From: Polaromonas sp. SP1 | GTDB lineage: Bacteria; Pseudomonadota; Gammaproteobacteria; Burkholderiales; Burkholderiaceae_C | NCBI RefSeq assembly: GCF_003711205.1 | Contig: NZ_CP031013.1 | Coordinates: 3,018,501 to 3,082,500, forward strand | DNA: 64,000 bases | Direction: 5' to 3' | Part shown: positions 46,048 to 55,440 of the stretch, piece by piece | How positions within the stretch are numbered: the first letter of the stretch is position 1 | Layout of the letters: the number at the start of each line of letters is the position of its first letter | Position numbers and translations under genes: made by a program | The notes under the pieces: model-generated | What the model was told of the DNA's origin: nothing | What the model saw: the letters and a program-made list of their open reading frames with translations, nothing else | The model's database searches: none

Positions 46048-47076
46048 TTATTTCCGGGCGGCATTCGCACCGGCCAGCAGCGAATTGAGCAGTTCGGGCG
46101 ACATGTTGAGCTGGCCGATCTTCTCGGCCTTGTCGGCGATGCCGCCAAAGGCCTGGGCGATCAGCTGGGCCGGGTCCATGCCGGCCGAAGCCAGCGCCTG
46201 GATGGTGCGGGGATCGACCGCCTGGAAGGTCTTCATGATGGCGTCCAGCCGGGCGGCTTCCGCCTCGGCCAGGGTGCGGGAGTTGGCTGCCTGGCCGTTC
46301 ACGTAGAGCTTGCGTTTTTCTTCGAGCGCCACGTCCGAATCCATCTGCTCTGTGCGCAGGGCGTTTTCCTTGCGCATCACCGAAGCCTTGGCCGCCATCT
46401 TGGCGTCCTCGATCTGGCTGCGCTTGTCTTCCACGGCAACTTCGGTGTCCAGTTCGTTCTCGCGGATGGCGCGTTCATTCTGGACTGCCGCCATTCGGCG
46501 CAGGTAGATCGCATCGTCGGCAGCCTTGAGGTTGGCCTCGCGGGATTCGGCTTCCAGGGCTCGCGCGATATCGGGGGTCGGCTTGATGGCCAGAATAGAA
46601 ACGCCCAGGATCTGCAAACCCAGAGCGGCAATTTCGGGCTGGGCGCCCAGACTGGCTTCGGCATGCCGGGCGATTTCGGCGGAGGATAACAGGGCTTCCT
46701 TGAGCGTCAGCGCCTGGACTTTTTGCTGGATGATGACCTGTACCTGCATGCCGACGCGGTCACCCAGCTTGAGCGGATCATCCGAGGCATAGCCTTGTCC
46801 GCTGGCCTTGAGCGAGAAGTCCATCAGGCGCGCCGTCAACTGAGGCGTTTTGACCTGGTAGGTGGCCTGGCCCTGGACCGTGACGTTCTGGAAGTCGGAG
46901 GTCACCAGGGTCAGCATGAAGGGGTGGTGGGCGCTGGCCACGGGCACCGCCACCACGGTAGAGGTGGGTGCGTAGTAATAGAAGGACTGGCCCGCGCCTT
47001 CCCGGACGACTTTGCCTCTTTTGAACTGGATCAAATGAACCGTGGGCTGGGACTTGATGAACCGGATACCTAACAT
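46048..47076 (-). CDS. SPFH/stomatin-like (band 7) protein
   Basis: A 342-residue protein whose first 160 residues fit an SPFH (stomatin/prohibitin) domain. There follows a long charged, Ala/Glu-rich coiled coil (about 185-275) and a C-terminal helical tail with P-E-L-L-N-S-L-L-A-G-A. There is no clear N-terminal transmembrane helix, so membrane attachment may be peripheral. SPFH proteins build cage-like scaffolds that organise membrane enzymes and proteases. Heading an NAD synthesis operon is unusual; it may scaffold the enzymes or protect the membrane. Its promoter holds the paired palindromes. Confidence 0.82.
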   Translation of the reverse strand: MLGIRFIKSQPTVHLIQFKRGKVVREGAGQSFYYYAPTSTVVAVPVASAHHPFMLTLVTSDFQNVTVQGQATYQVKTPQLTARLMDFSLKASGQGYASDDPLKLGDRVGMQVQVIIQQKVQALTLKEALLSSAEIARHAEASLGAQPEIAALGLQILGVSILAIKPTPDIARALEAESREANLKAADDAIYLRRMAAVQNERAIRENELDTEVAVEDKRSQIEDAKMAAKASVMRKENALRTEQMDSDVALEEKRKLYVNGQAANSRTLAEAEAARLDAIMKTFQAVDPRTIQALASAGMDPAQLIAQAFGGIADKAEKIGQLNMSPELLNSLLAGANAARK

Positions 47077-47107
47077 GGTGAACGCTCCTTGTGGTTAATT
47101 GCTTTTT

Positions 47108-47150
47108 AGGTTGTATTGAACAACCTATGTATGAGTTGCATAATACAACT
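47108..47150. promoter_or_regulatory. NrtR-type operator pair between the SPFH operon and nrtR
   Basis: GGTTG-TATTGAA-CAACC (47109-47125) and AGTTG-CATAATA-CAACT (47134-47150) share the pattern RGTTG-N7-CAACY; centres are 25 bp apart. They occupy the middle of the 106-bp divergent promoter, so one regulator can govern both directions and autoregulate. Confidence 0.78.
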
Positions 47151-47182
47151 TAATTCAAGTTTGTCAAACAGGAGTCAAATAA

Positions 47183-47899
47183 ATGGCAACCAAACCGAAA
47201 CACCTGGACTTTGAAAGACCGCTGACAACGGTCGACGTGGTGATCTTCACCGTGCTGGACGAACACTTGCAGGTTCTCTTGGTGAAGCGGCCTGTGGGGC
47301 CTGAAGAGCCGTTCCCGGATGCATGGGCGCTGCCTGGTGGTTTTGTGGATGTGGACAAGGACGACTCGCTGGAGGCCTGCGCCAAACGCAAGCTGCTCGA
47401 CAAGACGGGTGTCAAGAGCCCCTATCTGGAACAGCTTGGCAGCTGGGGCGGCAGTGCGCGCGACCCTCGAGGGTGGTCTGCAACGCATGCCTACTTTGCC
47501 TTGCTGCCCGCAAACTCCGTGCAACTGGTGCAGGACGAGGTCAAACCGGCCAAGTGGCATCCGGTGGAGCAACATTCGCCCCGGAAGCGACTGGCGTTTG
47601 ACCACGGCGACATTCTGCAAGCCGCACTGGAGCGCCTGCGAAGCAAGGTGGAATACACCTCGCTGCCGGCCTTCCTCCTGCCGGAGCCGTTCACGCTGCC
47701 GCAACTGCAGAAGATGTATGAGGTGGTATTGGGGCGGCCTATAGACAAAAGCGGTTTCCGCACGCGTGCACTGGCGGCGGATTTTCTGAAAGAAGAAGGT
47801 CTTCTCGACGTAGGATCGCCCCGGCCTGCCATGGGCTACCGCCTGAAAGACAGGCGTGCAGTGATGTATTTTCCGAGGACCTTCAGTCCCCGCAGTTAA
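47183..47899 (+). CDS. nrtR: NrtR-type Nudix-related transcriptional regulator
   Basis: A 238-residue regulator. An N-terminal Nudix-like domain (about 15-145) is followed by a winged-helix domain with L-P-Q-L-Q-K-M-Y-E-V-V-L-G-R-P-I-D-K-S-G-F-R-T-R, the hallmark of NrtR proteins. In the Nudix box the catalytic R-E-x-x-E-E reads R-K-L-L-D-K (residues 69-74), so hydrolysis is unlikely and the domain probably senses ADP-ribose or NAD derivatives. NrtR proteins repress NAD salvage genes. It stands alone on the plus strand, divergent from the NAD operon. Confidence 0.9.
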   Translation: MATKPKHLDFERPLTTVDVVIFTVLDEHLQVLLVKRPVGPEEPFPDAWALPGGFVDVDKDDSLEACAKRKLLDKTGVKSPYLEQLGSWGGSARDPRGWSATHAYFALLPANSVQLVQDEVKPAKWHPVEQHSPRKRLAFDHGDILQAALERLRSKVEYTSLPAFLLPEPFTLPQLQKMYEVVLGRPIDKSGFRTRALAADFLKEEGLLDVGSPRPAMGYRLKDRRAVMYFPRTFSPRS

Positions 47900-47908
47900 G
47901 AGAGCTGC

Positions 47909-48520
47909 TTATGCCGGACTCTGCGCGGTGTACACCGTCTCGACCGGCACCAGCAGATTTTGATCATCATCCGTGGCTTGTAGTCGCTGCGATGCGACAA
48001 AGCTGCTCATGTCGATCACCTCCAGCAACTCAGTGGTGGCCAGAGCGCGCAGGGCCTCCCCGCGCAAACCGAGCTGGATGGCCCGGCGGGCGAGGTTCGC
48101 GCCGGACGGTGCGTGGTCCGGATCCCTCTGGCGCCTGACATTCGAAGCCGCAACCGCGGTTTGCCATTCCTGTGGGCTGGCGTAGGCCTCGCTGTCGAAC
48201 GTGGAAGGCACGGCACCTGCCAACAACGAATCAAAGAACGTGCGCCTGAGCCTCAGACCCAGAACTCCCTCTTGCCCTTCTTTGCTACCCCAGCCCGAGC
48301 GATACATCATCCACAAGAAGTTTGGCTTGATCCAGCTCATGCGGTCAAAGCTGAAGTCAGGGCCTCCCAACTGCCCGTGCGCAACGGCGTACGCGGCCGT
48401 ACTGGGTCGATAAGCCTGGTAAACGACGATGGTATCCGCGTCGTGGTGCGCCAACACATGGCGACCCTCTGTCGGCCATAGCCGTCGCTGCTGTATGTGG
48501 GGAGCCGTGGGTAACTTCAT
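47909..48520 (-). CDS. DUF4291 domain-containing protein
   Basis: A 203-residue protein matching the DUF4291 family: V-Y-Q-A-Y near residue 35, then F-D-R-M-S-W-I-K-P-N-F-L-W-M-M-Y-R-S-G-W-G-S-K-E-G-Q-E in two conserved blocks, and R-A-I-Q-L-G-L-R-G-E-A-L. The family has no experimentally settled role that I can recall; a link to NAD or ADP-ribose chemistry is inferred from position. Its start overlaps the end of the KptA gene by 4 bp (ATGA), so the two are translationally coupled. It ends 10 bp from the end of nrtR. Confidence 0.85.
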   Translation of the reverse strand: MKLPTAPHIQQRRLWPTEGRHVLAHHDADTIVVYQAYRPSTAAYAVAHGQLGGPDFSFDRMSWIKPNFLWMMYRSGWGSKEGQEGVLGLRLRRTFFDSLLAGAVPSTFDSEAYASPQEWQTAVAASNVRRQRDPDHAPSGANLARRAIQLGLRGEALRALATTELLEVIDMSSFVASQRLQATDDDQNLLVPVETVYTAQSPA

Positions 48521-49080
48521 TCCAGGCTCCCGGCGTCGATGATAGAGAGGTAAACCGCTGGTACGTGGTCAGTCAGCCACACGTTGTTTTCCGACCGAAA
48601 GAACAGGTAACCTTCTGCCGCCATGCGCTGGGTGTCCACCGCAAGCAGAACCGGTTGACCATAACGCCGGCCCACCGCGGTAGCCGTTTCGCTGCTTTCG
48701 CTCAGGTGGACGTGATGACGCTGACGTTTGGTCAAGCCCTCGGCCAGGATGGCGTCGAGAGAGCGCGATGCCGTGCCGTGATAAAGCCTCGCCGGCGGCG
48801 TCAAAGGCTGCAAGCCAAGTTCAATGTCAACAGAATGGCCCTGGTTGGCGCGGATGTACAGGCCGTCTTCGCTGAAGGAAAAGCGTTTTTTATCGCTTGT
48901 TTCAACTACTTTTTCGAGCAACGCACGGGAAAGTGGCTGGTTGGCCGACGCAGCCCTGGCGAGCAGCTCCTCGACATTGGCCCAGCCGGCCGCATCCAGT
49001 GAAAGCCCGATGGTGGACGGCTTGTGCCGCAGTACCAGGCTCAGGAACTTGCTGGTGCTGGTGAGGTGCTGTGGGGTCAT
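48517..49080 (-). CDS. kptA: RNA 2'-phosphotransferase (KptA/Tpt1 family)
   Basis: A 187-residue enzyme that removes an internal 2'-phosphate from RNA using NAD, releasing nicotinamide and ADP-ribose 1'',2''-cyclic phosphate. Family residues are intact: L-V-L-R-H-K-P, I-R-A-N-Q-G-H-S, L-Y-H-G-T, and R-Q-R-H-H-V-H-L-S. Some KptA enzymes also put ADP-ribose on 5'-phosphorylated ends. In most bacteria its substrate is unknown, because tRNA splicing of the yeast type is absent. Start ATG 49080 lies directly behind the second operator pair; DUF4291 follows with a 4-bp overlap. Confidence 0.94.
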   Translation of the reverse strand: MTPQHLTSTSKFLSLVLRHKPSTIGLSLDAAGWANVEELLARAASANQPLSRALLEKVVETSDKKRFSFSEDGLYIRANQGHSVDIELGLQPLTPPARLYHGTASRSLDAILAEGLTKRQRHHVHLSESSETATAVGRRYGQPVLLAVDTQRMAAEGYLFFRSENNVWLTDHVPAVYLSIIDAGSLE

Positions 49081-49116
49081 AAATTTTCCTTCTTTTTGTT
49101 ATAAGTTGACTTATTA

Positions 49117-49155
49117 GGTTGCTTTAGACAACCCATATGGTTGTACAATACAACC
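49117..49155. promoter_or_regulatory. NrtR-type operator pair between kptA and the DraG-like gene
   Basis: GGTTG-CTTTAGA-CAACC (49117-49133) and GGTTG-TACAATA-CAACC (49139-49155) are two further copies of RGTTG-N7-CAACY, with centres 22 bp apart. A half-site AGTTG lies at 49104-49108. This links the KptA/DUF4291 and DraG-like genes to the NrtR-controlled NAD operon. Confidence 0.78.
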
Positions 49156-49277
49156 AATTAGAAAGGAAGTCAAATCCATCAACTTACTGACCGGTGATGA
49201 AACCGGATCTGTGGCGAATACCCAAATATGTTGAAGTTCCTTAACCCGATGGCAACTGACTTGCAGGAATATTGTTG

Positions 49278-50183
49278 ATGGAAGATGCGGAACGCTATCG
49301 AGGGTGCTTGCTGGGGCTTGCATGCGGTGATGCCGTGGGAACCACGGTGGAGTTTATGTCGCGAGGCAGCTTCGAACCGGTTACGGACATGAAGGGAGGC
49401 GGACCGTTCGATCTGCGGCCCGGTGAGTGGACTGACGATACGTCGATGGCTTTGTGCCTAGCGGCCAGTCTTGTGCACTGCCAGGGGTTTAATCCGGTGG
49501 ACCAAATGAATCGGTATTGCAACTGGCGCAGCGTCGGGTACATGAGCAGCAATGGAAAATGCTTCGACATTGGCGTCACGGTGGCTACGGCACTGAATCG
49601 CTATCTTTTGACCCAAGACCCTTTTGCGGGTCAGCCTGATCCGAAAACCGCAGGAAACGGCGCATTGATGCGCCTGGCGCCGGTTCCCATGTTCTTCCGC
49701 GGAAATGAAGCGGACACCTTTCGCTTTGCCGGCGAAAGCACGCGCACAACGCATGGCGCGCAGGAAGCTATCGAGTGCTCACGCTTGTTTAGCCTGCAGA
49801 TCCGGGCTGCATTGTTGGGCGCTACCAAAGAGACGATTCTTGCAACCAAGGTACCCGAGCCCTTGTCCGTCAATGTCGCTGCGATAGCCGCGGCGGAATT
49901 CGCCGGCAAGCCACGAGAGGCTATCAAGGGGTCAGGCTATTGCGTTGAGGCGCTGGAGGCTGCACTCTGGTGCTTTATTCACACGGCGTCTTTTGAAGAG
50001 GCCGTCCTTGCCGCGGCGAATCTTGGCGATGATGCCGATACCACAGCCGCCATTTGCGGGCAAATTGCCGGCGCCCATTACGGCAGCCAGTCGATTCCCG
50101 CTGCGTGGCTGGAGCGCTTGATCATGCGCGAGGATATTGAACTTCTCGCCGATAGTCTCTTGAAAAGCTCTCTTGATGCATGA
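49278..50183 (+). CDS. ADP-ribosylglycohydrolase (DraG-like)
   Basis: A 301-residue all-helical hydrolase. The dinuclear metal site is complete: G-D-A-V-G near the N-terminus, W-T-D-D-T-S-M-A-L (Thr52, Asp53, Asp54) and G-D-D-A-D-T-T-A-A (Asp251, Asp252, Asp254, Thr255). The N-G-A-L-M-R segment is also typical. DraG-type enzymes remove ADP-ribose from proteins, nucleic acids or small molecules, and some release phosphorylated ADP-ribose. ATG 49278 has AGGA nine bases upstream. Divergent from kptA with shared operators, it could process KptA products or reverse an ADP-ribosylation. Base composition is less GC-rich than its neighbours. Confidence 0.9.
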   Translation: MEDAERYRGCLLGLACGDAVGTTVEFMSRGSFEPVTDMKGGGPFDLRPGEWTDDTSMALCLAASLVHCQGFNPVDQMNRYCNWRSVGYMSSNGKCFDIGVTVATALNRYLLTQDPFAGQPDPKTAGNGALMRLAPVPMFFRGNEADTFRFAGESTRTTHGAQEAIECSRLFSLQIRAALLGATKETILATKVPEPLSVNVAAIAAAEFAGKPREAIKGSGYCVEALEAALWCFIHTASFEEAVLAAANLGDDADTTAAICGQIAGAHYGSQSIPAAWLERLIMREDIELLADSLLKSSLDA

Positions 50184-50289
50184 GTTTGTGGGTTTCGCCT
50201 CGACCGGCAGCGTTCAATAAGTTCATCAAGATTGATGCGCGCAGTTGGCGCAAAAATGTGTCGGGCCGCGCTATCGATAAAAGCGGCGG

Positions 50290-50319
50290 GCATCAAAAAG
50301 CCCGGCGCCTTGCGGGGCC
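50290..50319. repeat. Right copy of the 30-nt sequence flanking the NAD island
   Basis: Identical to 40067-40096 and in the same orientation. Here it is embedded in a full terminator shared by the DraG-like gene and rpoD. Confidence 0.8.
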
Positions 50320-50327
50320 GGGCTTTT
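50296..50327. terminator. Bidirectional intrinsic terminator (DraG-like gene / rpoD)
   Basis: AAAAGCCCGGC (50296-50306) pairs with GCCGGGCTTTT (50317-50327) around a ten-base loop. It sits between two convergent genes and terminates both. Confidence 0.9.
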
Positions 50328-50344
50328 GAGGATGCAAGCGGTTT

Positions 50345-52828
<2,484 letters not shown>

Positions 52829-53265
52829 GGGACCTCCAGTTGTCGGAAATTGTTTTAAATATCGATCAGCTACCAGTAAACAAAAATGCGCCTTGGCGCC
52901 CATGCAAAAGCACGGGCACGGTCACGAGGATTCAGAGACAAAAAACGGGAGAGGCGAAAAACGGGCCCGATAGCGCCACGGGACAAAAGTCCTGGTGGCA
53001 ATTCACGGTTCAGTTTTTCGGGCAAGCTGTTTGGGCGAACATTTGGTGTGCAGTCCTTGCGGGAATTCCTTGGAGGAATAGGCCGTCTCGTTGGTTGAGT
53101 CCCTGATGTTTCAGGGTGGCCGGGCCGGAGGTGCTGCTGTCGCGCTTGCCGTCGAAAATCGGATTATACCCTGTTGCCTGTTTTTTGGGCGGTTTTGGGG
53201 TGGGTTTTTGGCGGTTTTTTGGCGGGTTTTTCACCCGAAAAGAGGCTTTTTTGGCCGCCGGCGGC
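52829..53265. other. 437-bp gap between dnaG and rpoD with a possible rpoD promoter
   Basis: No gene is seen here. On the minus strand TATAAT (53168-53163) is a perfect -10 hexamer for rpoD, but no clear -35 lies at the right distance. Upstream of it (53179-53230) the plus strand is an alternating G/T tract of GG or GGG runs and T runs; the dnaG transcript is correspondingly C- and A-rich. That could serve as a Rho-loading region between the two genes or form G-quadruplex structure on the plus strand. Confidence 0.5.
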
Positions 53266-55260
53266 TCAGCGGGCCGTATCGGCGGCGGTTTTGAGGCTGG
53301 CGGCCAGTTCCATGTAGCGCTGGCGGGCGGCCGGGTCAGTGGCGGCCCGGGCGGCGAGCTCGCTCATCTCGCGCTGGCGGTGCAGCCGCAGGAGCTGGTC
53401 CAGGATGCTGCGCACCTCGGTCCAGTCGCTTTCGATGCCTTCCGGGATCTGCGCGATCTGCGTGGTGGCGTGCCTCTCAAAGGCATGGCCGCGCAGGCCT
53501 TCGCGCAGGGCGGCCCAGGGCTGGGGGCCGTGTTCGTGCAACTGGCTTTCCAGCCACACAAACAGCGGGCCGTGCGGCTCGGGCAACTCGACCAGCAGGT
53601 GGTGTTCTTCGGTGCTGAGCTGGTCCCAGGTGCCGGATTCCGTCAGCAGCAGGCGCAGCACGCGGTCTTCACGGCTGGCCGGCAGCATGCGGCCGGCCAC
53701 GCGGCGCGGCGTGCGGCTGGCGCTGCGGTCACCAAAACTGCGGCCGGGCGCCGAAGGGGGCGGGAAGTAACCGGAGGGCTCGGAGGCGCTGTAGTCGCGC
53801 TCGTCGGGGAAGTGCGGGGGGTAGTCCGCAGCGTCGGGCATATCGGCGTGTTGAACCGATGTTGAGGATGATTTTGGCTTGTAGCCCGCACCAGGCTTGC
53901 GCATGCTGCTATTGTTTTTATAGTCCGCCTTGTAGCCGGAGGCGGCCGGCTGCCACAGCTGCAGCAGTTCGCGGCTGTCGATCTGCACCTTGTCGGCGAT
54001 CTCGGCCAGCAGCTGGCGCTTGAGGGCGCCGTCCGGCATCAGGCCCCACAGCGGCCGCGCATTGCTGGCCATGTGGGCGCGGCCCTCGGCGGTGTCCAGG
54101 TCGCAGCCTTCGCCGGCGGCGTCAAGCATGAAGCGGCTGAGCGGCACGGCCTTGGTGACGGCGGCGGCAAAACCTTCCTGGCCGTGCTCGCGGATGTAGC
54201 TGTCGGGGTCGTGCTCGGCCGGCAAGAACAGGAACTTGACGGTGCGCACGTCGGTGGCAAAGGGCAGGGCGGCGTCCAGCGCCTTGCGCGCGGCGCGGCG
54301 GCCGGCGCTGTCGCCGTCGAAGCTGAACACCACCGAATCGGTAAAACGGAACAGCTTTTGCACGTGGTCCGCCGTGCAGGCGGTGCCTAGCGTGGCCACC
54401 GCATTGGCAAAACCCAGCTGCGCCAGCGCCACCACGTCCATATAGCCTTCGGTGACGAGCGCGTAGCCGTGTTCGCGCAGGGCGGTGCGGGCTTCAAACA
54501 GGCCGTACAGCTCGCGCCCCTTGCTGAAGACAGGGGTTTCCGGTGAATTGAGGTACTTGGGCTTTTCGTCGCTGAGCACGCGGCCGCCAAAGCCTATGCA
54601 TTCGCCCTTGACGTTGCGGATCGGGAACATGACCCGGTCGCGGAAGCGGTCGTAGCGTTTGGCTTCGCCGGCGGCGTTTTCGTCGCCGGGTTCGCCCGTG
54701 ATGACCAGTCCGCTTTCGACCAGCAGCGGGTCGTTGTAGTCCGGAAAGACGCTGGCCAGGCTGCGCCAGCCCTCGGGCGCATAGCCCAGGCCGAAGGTCT
54801 TGGCGACTTCGCCCGAGACGCCGCGGCCCTTGAAGTAGTCGATGGCGCGCTCCGAATTGCGCAAGGCCTTGATGTAGGCAAGGCCGGCTTTTTCCAGCAC
54901 GCTGGTGAGCGTGGCCTGCTGTTCGCGCATCTGCGCGGCGCGGGCGCGGTCTTGCGGCGAGACATCGTCTTCAGGCACTTGCAGGCCGTATTGCTGGGCC
55001 AGGTCTTTGACGGCTTCGATGAAAGTCATGCCGCCGTGGTCCATCAGGAAGCTGATGGCGTTGCCGTTTTTGCCGCAGCCGAAGCAGTGGTAGAACTGTT
55101 TGGAGGGGCTGACGCTGAAGGAGGGCGACTTTTCACCGTGAAAAGGGCACAAGCCCATGAAGTTGGCGCCGCCCTTTTTGAGCTGCACATAGCGGCCCAC
55201 GATGTCCACCACGTCCGCACGCGCGAGCAACTCCTGGATGAATGTTTGGGGGATGGCCAT
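53266..55260 (-). CDS. dnaG: DNA primase
   Basis: A 664-residue primase that makes RNA primers at the replication fork. The CHC2 zinc finger has C38, H41, C59 and C62. The TOPRIM core shows E-G-Y-M-D-V-V-A-L and F-S-F-D-G-D-S-A-G. The C-terminal helicase-interaction domain ends the protein. A low-complexity linker (about 440-540) rich in Ser, Pro, Tyr and Lys separates the core from that domain. Part of it (D-Y-K-N-N-S-S-M) is encoded by a dispersed-repeat-like hairpin. It is transcribed toward rpoD. Confidence 0.96.
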   Translation of the reverse strand: MAIPQTFIQELLARADVVDIVGRYVQLKKGGANFMGLCPFHGEKSPSFSVSPSKQFYHCFGCGKNGNAISFLMDHGGMTFIEAVKDLAQQYGLQVPEDDVSPQDRARAAQMREQQATLTSVLEKAGLAYIKALRNSERAIDYFKGRGVSGEVAKTFGLGYAPEGWRSLASVFPDYNDPLLVESGLVITGEPGDENAAGEAKRYDRFRDRVMFPIRNVKGECIGFGGRVLSDEKPKYLNSPETPVFSKGRELYGLFEARTALREHGYALVTEGYMDVVALAQLGFANAVATLGTACTADHVQKLFRFTDSVVFSFDGDSAGRRAARKALDAALPFATDVRTVKFLFLPAEHDPDSYIREHGQEGFAAAVTKAVPLSRFMLDAAGEGCDLDTAEGRAHMASNARPLWGLMPDGALKRQLLAEIADKVQIDSRELLQLWQPAASGYKADYKNNSSMRKPGAGYKPKSSSTSVQHADMPDAADYPPHFPDERDYSASEPSGYFPPPSAPGRSFGDRSASRTPRRVAGRMLPASREDRVLRLLLTESGTWDQLSTEEHHLLVELPEPHGPLFVWLESQLHEHGPQPWAALREGLRGHAFERHATTQIAQIPEGIESDWTEVRSILDQLLRLHRQREMSELAARAATDPAARQRYMELAASLKTAADTAR
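53918..53934. repeat. Small dispersed repeat core inside the dnaG linker, copy 6
   Basis: GCTATTGTTTTTATAGT has CTAT/ATAG arms and the same size as the GCTATC-N5-GATAGC core. It is read in frame within the variable linker of DnaG, a second case of the element in coding sequence. Confidence 0.45.
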
Positions 55261-55440
55261 GGCGTGGAAAGAGGGGGGTCAATTTAGCACACGCATCCCC
55301 GGCGGGGTGGGCCCGCGCCGATAGTCCCTGGGGGAATGGGCGCTGGGCTGACACGCATTGGAGGCATCCGGCGGCAGTGTGGCCCGCTTTGGCGGTCCAT
55401 CATGGGATTTTCCCTGCAGCCCCCGCAGCGGGGCGCCCTT

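Noticed and set aside
40067..50319. The NAD island as a classical mobile element
   Set aside because: No integrase, transposase, tRNA target or inverted ends are seen; only the 30-nt direct repeats point to movement, so I keep it as a hypothesis and not as a feature.
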